This document shows, in pieces, positions 17,838 through 25,849 of a stretch of 64,000 bases of DNA. How positions within the stretch are numbered: position 1 is the first letter of the stretch; each line of letters begins with the position of its first letter. A program made the translations under genes and the position numbers. This DNA comes from Alphaproteobacteria bacterium (GTDB taxonomy: Bacteria; Pseudomonadota; Alphaproteobacteria; Rhodobacterales; Rhodobacteraceae). The stretch covers positions 1 to 64,000 of the forward strand of contig JARFTV010000006.1 in NCBI GenBank assembly GCA_029289325.1, in the 5' to 3' direction. The notes under the pieces are model-generated. The model was given only the letters and a program-made list of their open reading frames with translations. It searched no databases and had not been told where the DNA came from.

Positions 17838-17879
17838 CCTTGCCATAAAAGGCAGGGCACAAGGGCAAGGGGAACGGAC

Positions 17880-18875
17880 ATGCTGACACGCATGCGCCTT
17901 TTGAAAGGGGCGACCGCGTTTCTGTACATCGGACCGCTTTTCGCGGGGATGGGCGAATTCGGCTGGGGACTTGTCGGGCCGTTCACGGCCATCTTCGTCG
18001 TTTGGCTGATGATCCTGCGCCCCGAGCAATGGCCCTCGACCCCCCGCGAATGGCTGACCGGCAGTGCCTGGCTTGCGGCTCTGGCCCAGGTCCTGTCGCA
18101 GGTGGCGCTGGTTGCCGTCCTGTTCGGCATCGGTCGCGGGATCGGCGCCGTCGCCGGGGTCGTGCCGGTGGTGAACCCCGTCCTGCCGCTCTCGATCTCC
18201 TTCCTGGCCATCCCGCTTTGCCGGATGCTCTGGGACGCGCGTGAGGCTGCGGATCTGGGCTTCTTCCTGGACGAAGAGGCCGAGGCCGCCCACCGCCCCC
18301 GCGCCGCTGCCGAGGCGGGGGTGGCAGTGACGCCGCTCCTGAACCTGCCCGACGACGCGCCCGACGCGCGGGTGATGGCCGATGTGGCCCGCATCCTCGG
18401 GGGGGCGAATGGCGAGGTGCGGCTTAAAGCTCTGGCCGCGGCTCTGGCCAGCCCGCTCCGCAGTCATGCCGCCTTGCGCCGGGCCGTCGTGCTTTGGGCG
18501 ACCGAGCCCGAGGTCATCGCTCCCGGCCGCATCCCTCATGCCGCCGCCACGGCCTTTGCCATCGCCGAGGGCAATCCCGATCTCCTGCGCCTCTTCGTGC
18601 CGCGCGCCTTGGCGCTGATCCAGGCCTTTCCTTTCCGGGCCCAGGGCTTTCCCACCGCTGCCCGCCTGCGCCATGCGGCTGCGGCGGGGATGACCGGCGA
18701 CCCCAACGCGGATCTGCCGACGCATCTGCGCGACGACCTGTGCGACGGACTGCGCGCCCTCGCACGGGCCGTTGATGCAGCCCTGGCGCGCGAGGCCGAG
18801 GCGCAGGCCAACCCGGTCGCGGTGGAGGCCCCGGCGGCCGAGTCCATGCCAACCACCAAGATCAGCGCCGCGTGA
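17880..18875 (+). CDS. Conserved inner-membrane protein of unknown function
   Basis: A 331-residue protein I cannot assign to a named family. The N-terminal 115 residues contain about four hydrophobic segments (AFLYIGPLFAGMG, WGLVGPFTAIFVVWLMIL, a segment near 60-85, and VVNPVLPLSISFLAIPL). The rest is a soluble, alanine-rich, mainly helical region with no visible catalytic motif, ending in a low-complexity tail. It sits in the rimM-trmD interval with 42- and 38-base gaps, and shares the direction of the ribosomal operon. Confidence 0.7.
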   Translation: MLTRMRLLKGATAFLYIGPLFAGMGEFGWGLVGPFTAIFVVWLMILRPEQWPSTPREWLTGSAWLAALAQVLSQVALVAVLFGIGRGIGAVAGVVPVVNPVLPLSISFLAIPLCRMLWDAREAADLGFFLDEEAEAAHRPRAAAEAGVAVTPLLNLPDDAPDARVMADVARILGGANGEVRLKALAAALASPLRSHAALRRAVVLWATEPEVIAPGRIPHAAATAFAIAEGNPDLLRLFVPRALALIQAFPFRAQGFPTAARLRHAAAAGMTGDPNADLPTHLRDDLCDGLRALARAVDAALAREAEAQANPVAVEAPAAESMPTTKISAA

Positions 18876-18913
18876 CCCTTCCCCGCCGCCGCCTTTCGCG
18901 CTAAGTGCGGCCC

Positions 18914-19708
18914 ATGTCCGATGCACCGAAAAGCCACGGCCGCCTGTCGATCCGGCCCACGCTCAAGCCCCGCGACCTGATGGAGGAGCCGCGCCTGGTC
19001 AAGGGTGCCTGGGTGGCCAAGGTCATCACCCTGTTCCCCGACGCCTTTCCCGGAACCCTTGGCCTCTCCCTGACCGGCAAGGCGCTCGACCTCGGCCTCT
19101 GGCGGCTGGAGGCCATTGATCTGCGCGACTTCGGCCAGGGCAAGCATCGCAATGTCGACGATACGCCCGCAGGGGGCGGCGCGGGCATGGTCCTGCGCCC
19201 CGATGTCGTGGACGCGGCCTTCTGTCAGGCGCGCATCGGCACCCCCGTCGACCGCGCCCGCTGGCCCGTCGTCTACCTCTCGCCCCGCGGCCGACCCTTC
19301 GACCAGGCCACCGCCCGCCGCTTTGCCGGGGCCGAGGGGCTGACCCTCCTTTGCGGCCGGTTCGAAGGGGTGGACCAGCGTGTCCTGGACCACCACCAGG
19401 TCGAGGAGGTCTCGCTGGGCGATTTCGTCCTCACGGGTGGCGAGATCGCGGCCCAGGCGATCCTGGATGCCACGGTCCGCCTGCTCCCCGGTGTCCTTGG
19501 CAATGCCGCCTCGACCGAGGAGGAAAGTTTCTCGGACGGTCTCTTGGAACACCCGCAATACACCCGCCCGGCGCTGTGGGAGGGCAGGGAGATCCCCGCT
19601 GTCCTGCAATCGGGCAACCATGCCGAGATCGCGAAATGGCGCCGCGCCCAGGCCGAGGCTCTGACCCGCGACCGCCGCCCCGATCTTTGGGAAAAGCGGC
19701 GCGGCTAA
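18914..19708 (+). CDS. trmD: tRNA (guanine37-N1)-methyltransferase
   Basis: TrmD methylates G37 next to the anticodon and prevents frameshifting. The 264-residue protein has the SPOUT trefoil-knot motifs: [13 protein letters not shown], the [16 protein letters not shown] block near residue 83, [22 protein letters not shown], and [14 protein letters not shown]. The C-terminal helical region carries [14 protein letters not shown] ~30-residue N-terminal extension before the usual start is present. An in-frame GTG at 18905 is an alternative start. Confidence 0.96.
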   Translation: MSDAPKSHGRLSIRPTLKPRDLMEEPRLVKGAWVAKVITLFPDAFPGTLGLSLTGKALDLGLWRLEAIDLRDFGQGKHRNVDDTPAGGGAGMVLRPDVVDAAFCQARIGTPVDRARWPVVYLSPRGRPFDQATARRFAGAEGLTLLCGRFEGVDQRVLDHHQVEEVSLGDFVLTGGEIAAQAILDATVRLLPGVLGNAASTEEESFSDGLLEHPQYTRPALWEGREIPAVLQSGNHAEIAKWRRAQAEALTRDRRPDLWEKRRG

Positions 19709-19717
19709 GCCCGCCTC

Positions 19718-19746
19718 TTGACCGGCCCCCGGCTTCCTCCTATACG
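19718..19746 (+). promoter_or_regulatory. Sigma-70-type promoter for rplS-rpmE
   Basis: TTGACC (19718-19723) and TATACG (19741-19746) are separated by exactly 17 bases, a good match to a housekeeping promoter. It lies in the 246-base gap after trmD and would give a leader of about 200 bases before rplS. This suggests that rplS-rpmE can be transcribed independently of the upstream ribosomal operon. Confidence 0.6.
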
Positions 19747-19954
19747 CGCCCGGTCCGGGGGCTTCTGCCCGCCGGACCCGATTCCCTTTGCCTGCCCGCC
19801 TTCTTCCGCGGGGTCATCGCAAGGGGGCGGGCACCGAAAAGCAGGCGCCACCTGCGGCGGGCTCCTTGGCCTTCAAGGGGGACCCGGACGGAGACCGGAA
19901 GCTCTGGCGCGGCATCACCTCTGCGGCAAACCGCAGGCAAGACGGAGACAGCGC
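19747..19954 (+). promoter_or_regulatory. Long structured leader of rplS
   Basis: About 200 bases without a supportable gene precede rplS. They contain an inverted repeat with arms GGTCCGG (about 19751) and CCGGACC (about 19772), and further GC-rich self-complementary stretches (AAGGGGGCGGGC region near 19822, GGCGGGC near 19856, GCGGCAAACCGC near 19922). Length and structure fit a ribosomal-protein autoregulatory leader, but I cannot match it to a described class. Confidence 0.35.
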
Positions 19955-20329
19955 ATGAACCTCATCGCGCAAATCGAGGCGGAACAGATCGCCGCGCTCG
20001 GCAAGACCATCCCTGATTTCAAGGCCGGCGACACCGTTCGCGTCGGCTACAAGGTGACCGAAGGCAGCCGCAGCCGCGTGCAGGCCTATGAAGGCGTCTG
20101 CATCGGCCGCAAGGGCGGCATGACCCTGTCGGCCTCGTTCACCGTCCGCAAGATCTCGTTCGGCGAGGGTGTGGAACGCGTGTTCCCGCTCTACTCGACC
20201 AACATCGACTCGATCGAAGTGGTGCGTCGCGGCAAGGTCCGTCGCGCCAAGCTGTACTATCTGCGCTCGCGTCGCGGCAAGTCGGCCCGGATCGCCGAAG
20301 TCACCAACTACAAAGAAAAAGCCGAGTAA
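19955..20329 (+). CDS. rplS: 50S ribosomal protein L19
   Basis: L19 sits at the 30S-50S interface. The 124-residue protein has the standard blocks [53 protein letters not shown] and the basic [16 protein letters not shown]. The start at 19955 is the family start; an upstream extension of the frame falls in the leader. rpmE follows after 11 bases. Confidence 0.97.
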   Translation: MNLIAQIEAEQIAALGKTIPDFKAGDTVRVGYKVTEGSRSRVQAYEGVCIGRKGGMTLSASFTVRKISFGEGVERVFPLYSTNIDSIEVVRRGKVRRAKLYYLRSRRGKSARIAEVTNYKEKAE

Positions 20330-20340
20330 GGAGCGGGACG

Positions 20341-20562
20341 ATGAAAGCCGATACCCATCCCGATTACCACACGATCACCGTCAAGATGACCGACGGGACG
20401 ACCTACCAGACCCGGTCGACCTGGGGCAAGGAAGGCGACACCATGTCGCTCGACATCGACCCGCTGGCGCATCCGGCCTGGACCGGCCAGCAGGCCAAGC
20501 TGATGGACACCGGTGGCCGCGTGTCGAAGTTCAAGAACAAGTACGCCGGCCTCGGCTTCTGA
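20341..20562 (+). CDS. rpmE: 50S ribosomal protein L31, zinc-independent (C-) form
   Basis: A 73-residue L31 recognised from [19 protein letters not shown] at the start and [25 protein letters not shown] at the end. There is no cysteine at all, so the CxxC zinc-ribbon ligands of the classical C+ protein are absent; this is the C- version that does not hold zinc. It is preceded by GGAGCGGG as ribosome site and followed by a rho-independent terminator. Confidence 0.94.
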   Translation: MKADTHPDYHTITVKMTDGTTYQTRSTWGKEGDTMSLDIDPLAHPAWTGQQAKLMDTGGRVSKFKNKYAGLGF

Positions 20563-20584
20563 TCCCACCTGCGGAACGAACGGC

Positions 20585-20614
20585 AAGGGGCATGCGGCGA
20601 CGCGTGCCCCTTTC
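20585..20614 (+). terminator. Rho-independent terminator of rplS-rpmE
   Basis: Arms AAGGGGCA and TGCCCCTT enclose a 12-base loop and are followed by TCTGCTTT. It lies 22 bases after the rpmE stop, consistent with the end of the ribosomal operon. Confidence 0.65.
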
Positions 20615-20745
20615 TGCTTTCGGTCCGGCCCCTCCTGCCGAAATCTACGGGGATTTCGCCCGGACCACCCCCACCTATCCACAGCTTCCCGCTTCCAACT
20701 ACCACCCCTTGCGCATATGACGGCAGCGTGATCGGGGGAAGCGGC

Positions 20746-21525
20746 ATGGCGCATATCATCGTTGTGGGCAATGAAAAGGGCGGCTCGGGCAAGTCCACCA
20801 CCTGCATGCATGTCGCCACCGCGCTTGCCCGGCTGGGCCAGCGTGTCGGTGCGCTGGACCTTGACCTGCGGCAACGCTCCTTCGCCCGTTATCTGGAGAA
20901 CCGCCGTGCCTATCTGGCGCAGGCGGGGCTGTCGCTCCCCAGCCCCGAGTTCCACGACCTGGCCGAAGGCGATGGCGACGCGCGGCTGGCCGAAGCGGTC
21001 GAGGCGCTGGACGCGACATCGGACTATATCGTGATCGACTGCCCCGGCAGCCACACCCGGCTGTCGCAGCTTGCCCATTCGATGGCCGACACGCTGATCA
21101 CGCCGCTGAATGACAGTTTCGTGGATTTTGACCTGCTGGCCCGGCTGGACCCGGCGACCGGCAAGATCAAGGGCCCTTCGATATATGCCGAGATGGTCTG
21201 GGCCGCCCGCCAGCTGCGCGCGCAAGAGGGGCTGAAGCCGATCGACTGGATCGTCGTCCGCAACCGTCTGGGCGCGCAGCAGATGCACAACAAGAAGAAG
21301 GTCGGCGCCGCGCTGGAGGAACTGTCCCGCCGCATCGGCTTTCGCGTGATGCCCGGCTTTTCCGAACGCGTGATCTTCCGCGAGCTTTTCCCGCGCGGGC
21401 TGACGCTGCTGGACCTCAAGGATACCGGGGTCGATCAGCTCAGCCTGTCGAACGTGGCCGCGCGGCAAGAGCTGCGCGACCTGATGGCGGGGCTCAGGCT
21501 TCCGATTCCGACTGGCGGCTTCTGA
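20746..21525 (+). CDS. mipZ: MipZ-type ParA ATPase, division-site regulator
   Basis: A 259-residue ParA-superfamily ATPase. The deviant Walker A box is VGNEKGGSGKSTTCMH at residues 6-21, a switch region LDLDLRQRSFARY follows, and IVIDCPGSHTRLSQLAHSMAD is the Walker B/switch II part. Size, the GNEKGGSGKST sequence and the absence of an adjacent parB match MipZ, which in Caulobacter forms a ParB-anchored gradient that blocks FtsZ at the poles. GTG starts 18 bases upstream are possible, but the ATG after GGGGGAAGCGGC gives the family N-terminus. Its 3' end overlaps a small gene on the other strand by 32 bases. Confidence 0.88.
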   Translation: MAHIIVVGNEKGGSGKSTTCMHVATALARLGQRVGALDLDLRQRSFARYLENRRAYLAQAGLSLPSPEFHDLAEGDGDARLAEAVEALDATSDYIVIDCPGSHTRLSQLAHSMADTLITPLNDSFVDFDLLARLDPATGKIKGPSIYAEMVWAARQLRAQEGLKPIDWIVVRNRLGAQQMHNKKKVGAALEELSRRIGFRVMPGFSERVIFRELFPRGLTLLDLKDTGVDQLSLSNVAARQELRDLMAGLRLPIPTGGF

Positions 21526-21667
21526 ACACCGGGCCACCCAGCCCGACCTGGTTCACCACGCGCGCCCGGTTCACCTTCTTGAGCCGCTTGTCGAAGGCGT
21601 CCAGTTCCTCTTCGGCCGCGGGCTTCTTCGGTCCGATCTTCTGCAGCAGGTTCAGCACTTTTTTCAT
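21494..21667 (-). CDS. Small basic protein of unknown function (57 aa)
   Basis: A short frame starting MKKVLNLLQKIGPKKPAA and ending RSRQSESEA. It has an AAGAGGA ribosome site nine bases upstream of its ATG, a charged helical middle (EEELDAFDKRLKKVNRARV), and a normal codon pattern. It converges on mipZ and overlaps its last 32 bases. I do not recognise the family. The good initiation signal and lysine-rich N-terminus argue for a real gene, but a chance frame cannot be excluded at this length. Confidence 0.5.
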   Translation of the reverse strand: MKKVLNLLQKIGPKKPAAEEELDAFDKRLKKVNRARVVNQVGLGGPVFRSRQSESEA

Positions 21668-21828
21668 CGGGTGGTCCTCTTGCCGTCAGGCCCCATATCC
21701 TGCGCAAGCGGGGCAGGACTGTGGCAAGCCGTGGCTGGTTTCGGGGCTTGTCGGCGTCAAATCGAAACGGAATGTTTCGACAACCGCACAGCTATTGCGC
21801 AGGCTGAGGTAGAAGGGTGAAGATTCCG

Positions 21829-22170
21829 TTAACCGTCCTCTTGCGCCTCCGCCTGCAACTCTCTGGCGAGGAAACGCTCGAAGGCGTCGAGGTCCAGCGG
21901 CTCGAACTGGCCGAACCCCTGCATCCAGACCGAGGCCGCACGCATCGCATCCGGTTCCAGCTTGCACCAGATCACCCGGCCCCGCTTCTCGCGGCTGATA
22001 AGCCCGGCCTCGGCCAGCACGGCCAGATGCTTCGAGATCGCCGCAAGGCTCATCTGGAACGGCTCGGCCACATCGGTGACAGCCATGTCATCTTCAAGCA
22101 GCATGGCGAGGATGGCCCGTCGCGTCGGGTCGGCCAGGGCAGAAAAGACGGCATCCAGACGGTCGGTCAT
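21829..22170 (-). CDS. ArsR-family winged-helix regulator
   Basis: A 113-residue ArsR-type repressor: DAVFSALADPTRRAILAMLLED at the N-terminus, helix-turn-helix MSLAAISKHLAVLAEAGLISRE, and the wing RGRVIWCKLEPDAM. There is no ELCV-type metal-binding cysteine motif in the recognition helix, so it is not a classical metal sensor; it resembles the ArsR subgroup that accompanies SRPBCC genes. The start at MTDRLDAVF is preferred over one 39 bases further upstream. No obvious target gene lies next to it. Confidence 0.85.
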   Translation of the reverse strand: MTDRLDAVFSALADPTRRAILAMLLEDDMAVTDVAEPFQMSLAAISKHLAVLAEAGLISREKRGRVIWCKLEPDAMRAASVWMQGFGQFEPLDLDAFERFLARELQAEAQEDG

Positions 22171-22307
22171 CGCGCGACTATTTCCCGGACCCCGGCAATC
22201 GTCAACCACGGGGTTGAATATGGAAAGGCATCGCGAAGGGGCATCCCGCAGGGGGCGCTGCCATCGAAACCAAGCATTTCCAGCAACTTAGCGGCCATTT
22301 TGCCTGC

Positions 22308-22336
22308 TTGACTCTCTGCCCCCCGCTCCGTAGAAG
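22308..22336 (+). promoter_or_regulatory. Sigma-70-type promoter of the ATP synthase Fo operon
   Basis: TTGACT (22308-22313) and TAGAAG (22331-22336) are 17 bases apart and 27 bases upstream of the atpI-like start. It is the best promoter match between the divergent ArsR gene and the Fo genes. Confidence 0.5.
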
Positions 22337-22362
22337 CGGCCCGACTGTGAAAGGGCTGACCG

Positions 22363-22689
22363 ATGGCGTCCGAACCCGATCCCGACCGTCTGCGCGCGCT
22401 GGAAGACCGGCTGCAGAAAGTCAGGGGGAAAGAGCCGCCGGCCCAGACCCACACGGCAAAAGGTTTCTCGCAGGGCGAGGTGGCCTGGAGGATGGTGATC
22501 GAGCTGGCGACCGGCATCGGGCTGGGATTTGCCATCGGTTACGGGATCGACGTGCTTCTGGGCACGCTTCCGATCTTCCTGGTGATCTTCACGCTCTTCG
22601 GCTTCGCTGCCGGCATCCGCACGATGCTGGGGACGGCGAAGGAACTGGGACGAAAGGCCGAAGCGGCCGCAAAGGACGAAGGAAACTGA
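22363..22689 (+). CDS. atpI: ATP synthase protein I (AtpI/AtpZ-like)
   Basis: A 108-residue membrane protein at the head of the Fo operon. The first 40 residues are charged and soluble; two hydrophobic segments follow ([23 protein letters not shown] and [20 protein letters not shown]), then a Lys/Glu tail. AtpI-type proteins assist assembly of the c-ring and Mg handling. Position just before atpB supports the call. Confidence 0.85.
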   Translation: MASEPDPDRLRALEDRLQKVRGKEPPAQTHTAKGFSQGEVAWRMVIELATGIGLGFAIGYGIDVLLGTLPIFLVIFTLFGFAAGIRTMLGTAKELGRKAEAAAKDEGN

Positions 22690-22691
22690 CG

Positions 22692-23444
22692 ATGGCGACG
22701 GAAGAAGGCAGCGGGCTTGCGATCCACCCGATGGATCAGTTCGTGGTCAAGCCGCTGTTCGGCGATGGCCCGATCCAGTGGTACACCCCGACCAACGTCA
22801 CGCTGTGGATGGCGATCGCCGTCCTGGCGGTCGTAGCGCTTCTGGTCCTGTCCACCCGCCGCCGCGCCATCGTCCCCTCGCGCGGGCAGTCGGTGGCTGA
22901 GCTGTTCTACGGCTTCATCCACAAGATGGTGGAAGATGTGGCCGGTCACGAGGCGCTCAAGTTCTTCCCCTACATCATGACGCTTTTCATGTTCGTCTTC
23001 CTGTCGAACATGCTGGGCCTGATCCCCATGTCCTTCACCACCACCTCGCATATCGCGGTGACCGTGGTCCTGGCGCTGCTGGTCTTCCTGACCGTCACGC
23101 TGGTCGGCCTGTACCGCAAGGGCCTGGGCTTCCTGGCGATGTTCTGGGTCACCTCTGCGCCACTGGCGCTGCGCCCCGTGCTGGCGGTGATCGAGGTCGT
23201 GTCCTACTTCGTCCGCCCCGTGTCGCATTCGGTGCGTCTTGGCGGCAACTTGCTGGCGGGCCACGCCGTGATCAAGGTCTTCGCGGGCTTTGCCGGCGCC
23301 ATGGGCGTGGCCTCGGTGGTTCCGATCGCGGCGATCATGGCGATGTATGGCCTCGAGCTGCTCGTCGCCGCCGTGCAGGCCTATGTCTTTACCATCCTGA
23401 CCTGCGTGTATTTGCGTGACGCCGTCGGCGACGCGCATCACTAA
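22692..23444 (+). CDS. atpB: ATP synthase Fo subunit a
   Basis: Subunit a (250 residues) provides the two half-channels for protons. Five to six membrane segments are visible. The essential arginine lies in [19 protein letters not shown] near residue 175, and the C-terminal helix [19 protein letters not shown] is conserved. The start at 22692 gives the family N-terminus [17 protein letters not shown]; a longer frame overlaps atpI. Confidence 0.96.
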   Translation: MATEEGSGLAIHPMDQFVVKPLFGDGPIQWYTPTNVTLWMAIAVLAVVALLVLSTRRRAIVPSRGQSVAELFYGFIHKMVEDVAGHEALKFFPYIMTLFMFVFLSNMLGLIPMSFTTTSHIAVTVVLALLVFLTVTLVGLYRKGLGFLAMFWVTSAPLALRPVLAVIEVVSYFVRPVSHSVRLGGNLLAGHAVIKVFAGFAGAMGVASVVPIAAIMAMYGLELLVAAVQAYVFTILTCVYLRDAVGDAHH

Positions 23445-23487
23445 GGCCTAAATCAACCTACAACCCTTACCTTCACAGGAGAATATC

Positions 23488-23724
23488 ATGGAAGGCGAAC
23501 TCGCTCTCATGGGCAAATACATCGGTGCTGGCCTGGCTGCCATCGGTCTGGGCGGCGCTGGTATCGGCGTGGGCAACATCGCGGGCAACTTCCTTGCCGG
23601 CGCGCTCCGCAACCCGTCGGCGGCTCCGTCGCAGACCGCCAACCTCTTCGTTGGCATCGCCTTCGCCGAAGCGCTCGGGATCTTCTCGTTCCTGATCGCT
23701 CTGCTGCTGATGTTCGCCGTCTGA
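23488..23724 (+). CDS. atpE: ATP synthase Fo subunit c
   Basis: The 78-residue proteolipid is a helical hairpin: [22 protein letters not shown], polar loop RNPSAAPSQ, then [23 protein letters not shown]. The proton-binding glutamate is in [10 protein letters not shown] (about residue 58). A strong ACAGGAGAATATC ribosome site precedes it, in keeping with the high expression this subunit needs. Confidence 0.97.
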   Translation: MEGELALMGKYIGAGLAAIGLGGAGIGVGNIAGNFLAGALRNPSAAPSQTANLFVGIAFAEALGIFSFLIALLLMFAV

Positions 23725-23743
23725 TCTTTCCGACCTGACTTCC

Positions 23744-23765
23744 GGGCCAGTCCATGGGCTGGCCC
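23744..23765 (+). promoter_or_regulatory. Intercistronic hairpin after atpE
   Basis: A perfect hairpin with arms GGGCCAG and CTGGCCC around an 8-base loop lies 20 bases after the atpE stop and 28 bases before the b' start. There is no T-run. Such a hairpin could protect the 3' end of the atpE message and raise subunit c stoichiometry over downstream subunits. Confidence 0.45.
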
Positions 23766-23792
23766 TGGTTCCAAGGATTCAGGAGAGACGAG

Positions 23793-24317
23793 ATGGCAAC
23801 CGAAGCAACTGCCGAGGCGGGAAAGGCTGTGGGGATGCCCCAGCTGGATTTCTCGACCTGGCCGAACCAGATCTTCTGGCTTCTGGTCACGCTGGTCGTG
23901 ATCTATCTCGTGCTGTCGAAGGTCGCCCTGCCGCGCATTGGCGCGGTGCTGGCCGACCGGAAAAGCACGATCACCAACGACCTAGCCGCTGCTGAAGAGC
24001 TGAAGCAGAAGGCGGTCGAGGCCGAAAAGGCCTATAACGACGCGCTGGCCAATGCCCGGACCGAGGCGGCGAAGATCATCGCCGCGGCCAAGGCCGAGAT
24101 CCAGAAGGACCTCGATGCCGCGACCGCCAGGGCGGATGCAGAGATTGCGGCCAAGACGGCCGAGTCCGAAAAGTCGATCGCCGCGATCCGCGACGGTGCC
24201 GCTGCCGCGGTCGCCGAAGTGGCCCGCGATACGGCGGTCGAGCTAGTCACGGCTCTGGGCGGTTCGGCGGATGCCAATGCGGTGTCAGCTGCTGTCGCCG
24301 CGCGGCTGAAAGGGTAG
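23793..24317 (+). CDS. atpG: ATP synthase Fo subunit b'
   Basis: A 174-residue peripheral stalk subunit with one N-terminal membrane helix ([25 protein letters not shown]) after a 28-residue soluble start, then a long charged coiled coil rich in Ala, Glu and Lys. The b/b' pair in place of two identical b subunits is typical of photosynthetic and related alphaproteobacteria. The ATG at 23793 follows AGGAGAGACGAG. (The symbol atpX or atpF' is also used.). Confidence 0.93.
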   Translation: MATEATAEAGKAVGMPQLDFSTWPNQIFWLLVTLVVIYLVLSKVALPRIGAVLADRKSTITNDLAAAEELKQKAVEAEKAYNDALANARTEAAKIIAAAKAEIQKDLDAATARADAEIAAKTAESEKSIAAIRDGAAAAVAEVARDTAVELVTALGGSADANAVSAAVAARLKG

Positions 24318-24318
24318 G

Positions 24319-24876
24319 ATGATGAAGAAGCTCTCTATCCTTTTCGCCCTTGTGGCCAGCCCGGCGCTGGCTGCGTCCGGGCCGTTCTTCTCGCTGCGGA
24401 ACACCGACTTCGTTGTCCTGCTGGCCTTCATCGCCTTCGTGGCGCTGCTGGTCTATCTCAAGGTCCCCGCCAAGCTGACCGGGATGCTTGATGCCCGTGC
24501 CGCGATGATCAAGGCCGAACTCGACGAAGCCCGCGCCCTGCGCGAAGAGGCCAAGTCGATCCTCGCCACCTATGAGCGTCGCCAGAAGGAAGTGCAGGAA
24601 CAGGCCGAGCGCATCGTCGCCTCGGCCCGGGACGACGCGCTGGCGGCGGCCGAACAGGCCAAGGCCGACCTGAAGGCTTCGATTGCGCGCCGTCTGGCAT
24701 CTGCGACCGATCAGATCGCTTCGGCCGAGGCTGCTGCGATCCGTCAGGTGCGTGAACAGGCCATCGCCGTCGCGGTTGCCGCGGCCGGGGATGTTCTGGC
24801 CAAGCAGATGACCGCTGGTGCAGCCTCTGCCTCGATCGACGAGGCCATCGCCCAGGTCGAAGCCCGCCTGCACTAA
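24319..24876 (+). CDS. atpF: ATP synthase Fo subunit b
   Basis: A 185-residue stalk subunit. The N-terminus looks like a signal sequence ([19 protein letters not shown]), followed by the membrane helix [21 protein letters not shown] and a long coiled coil. A second ATG three bases on is an equal start. It is the last gene of the operon and is followed by a strong terminator; the F1 genes are not in this window. Confidence 0.94.
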   Translation: MMKKLSILFALVASPALAASGPFFSLRNTDFVVLLAFIAFVALLVYLKVPAKLTGMLDARAAMIKAELDEARALREEAKSILATYERRQKEVQEQAERIVASARDDALAAAEQAKADLKASIARRLASATDQIASAEAAAIRQVREQAIAVAVAAAGDVLAKQMTAGAASASIDEAIAQVEARLH

Positions 24877-24898
24877 AGGGCCAGAGGACCAAGCTATC

Positions 24899-24935
24899 AA
24901 CCGGCGGCTCCTCATCGGGCCGCCGGTTTCCTTTT
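24899..24935 (+). terminator. Rho-independent terminator of the Fo operon
   Basis: Perfect arms CCGGCGGC (24901-24908) and GCCGCCGG (24919-24926) with flanking AA/TT pairs, followed by TTTCCTTTT. It lies 22 bases after atpF. Confidence 0.85.
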
Positions 24936-24979
24936 GCCAGCTTGTTCTTGAAGGGATCCGGGATCGCTGCGCTGCGGCC

Positions 24980-25747
24980 CTAGCGCCGCGCCTCATGCTC
25001 CAGCCGCTGCCGCGCTATCGCCTCGTGCTTTTCCGCCCGCAACTGCGCGACGAAGGACTGTTCGACAAAATCGAGATGCGCCTCGACCGCCGCCCGCGCC
25101 GCAGCCGGGTCACGGGCCTGGACCGCGGTGTTGATCGCGCGGTGCTGGTCCAGAAGCTGGTCGCGCGTGATCCGGTTCCGGAACATCACCTGTCGATTGT
25201 AGAACACGCCCTGCCGCAGCAGGTCGAACATCGACCGCAGCATGTGCAGCATGATCACGTTATGGCTCGCCTCGATGATCGCCATATGGAATTCCGCATC
25301 GAGCTGCGCCTCGTCCGAGGGATCGCGCTTCTGATGCGCGGCCTCCATTTTGCGGAAGATCGTGTCGATCACCTGCAGGTCGGTCTCCGACCCCAGCCGC
25401 GCCGCACGCTCCGCCGCCAATGCCTCGATGTCCCGGCGGAAGCTGATATAGTCCGACACGGCCTCGTCATGGCTGGCGAAGAGTTCGATCAGCGCGGGCG
25501 AGAAGGCCGAGCCCAGCACATCCGCGACAAAGACGCCCGATCCTGCCCGGCTGATAAGCAGTCCGCGTTCCGACAGTTCGGCCAATGCATCGCGCAGCGA
25601 AGGGCGCGACACCCCCAATTCCTCGGCCAGGTCACGTTCCGAGGGCAGCCGCTCCCCCGGACGCAGGATGCCGCGCAGGATCAGTTGTTCGATCTGCCGG
25701 ACGACGGACTGGGACAGTTTCTCGGGGGTGATTTTGGCAAAGGGCAT
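24980..25747 (-). CDS. FadR-type (GntR family) transcriptional regulator
   Basis: A 255-residue regulator with an N-terminal GntR winged helix (GERLPSERDLAEELGVSRPSLRDALAELSERGLL) and a C-terminal all-helical FCD domain, where acidic and histidine residues (AEFHMAIIEASHN and DQHRAINTAV) are likely metal/effector ligands. It resembles PdhR/LldR-type regulators of central carbon metabolism; the effector is unknown. The start MPFAKITPEK at 25747 is preferred to a longer frame because the upstream part covers the inverted-repeat operator region. Confidence 0.86.
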   Translation of the reverse strand: MPFAKITPEKLSQSVVRQIEQLILRGILRPGERLPSERDLAEELGVSRPSLRDALAELSERGLLISRAGSGVFVADVLGSAFSPALIELFASHDEAVSDYISFRRDIEALAAERAARLGSETDLQVIDTIFRKMEAAHQKRDPSDEAQLDAEFHMAIIEASHNVIMLHMLRSMFDLLRQGVFYNRQVMFRNRITRDQLLDQHRAINTAVQARDPAAARAAVEAHLDFVEQSFVAQLRAEKHEAIARQRLEHEARR

Positions 25748-25750
25748 GAT

Positions 25751-25784
25751 CGACCATAATGATTGGTCGGAAAATATGACCAAT
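25751..25784. promoter_or_regulatory. Candidate FadR-family operator with three half-sites
   Basis: Three copies of the half-site TGGTC/GACCA stand in alternating orientation: CGACCA (25751), TTGGTCG (25763) and GACCAAT (25778). Pairs 1-2 form CGACCA-N7-TGGTCG and pairs 2-3 form ATTGGTC-N9-GACCAAT. TGGT...ACCA half-sites are what FadR/PdhR-type regulators bind, and the cluster lies directly in front of such a gene, so autoregulation is likely. Confidence 0.55.
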
Positions 25785-25801
25785 AGGTAAAATGCACAAA
25801 C

Positions 25802-25831
25802 GAAAAAGGGGCGGCCACGCGGGCCGCCCCC
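25802..25831 (-). terminator. Rho-independent terminator of the OmpA-like gene
   Basis: Perfect 9-bp arms GGGGCGGCC and GGCCGCCCC with loop ACGCG; read on the minus strand it ends in TTTTTCG. It lies 19 bases after the stop of the lipoprotein gene. Confidence 0.85.
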
Positions 25832-25849
25832 TGCTGGTGCCGAAAGGAC

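Noticed and set aside
20677..20685. DnaA-box-like CTATCCACA upstream of mipZ as part of a replication origin
   Set aside because: A single site with one mismatch; no cluster of boxes, no AT-rich unwinding region and no dnaA/dnaN nearby.
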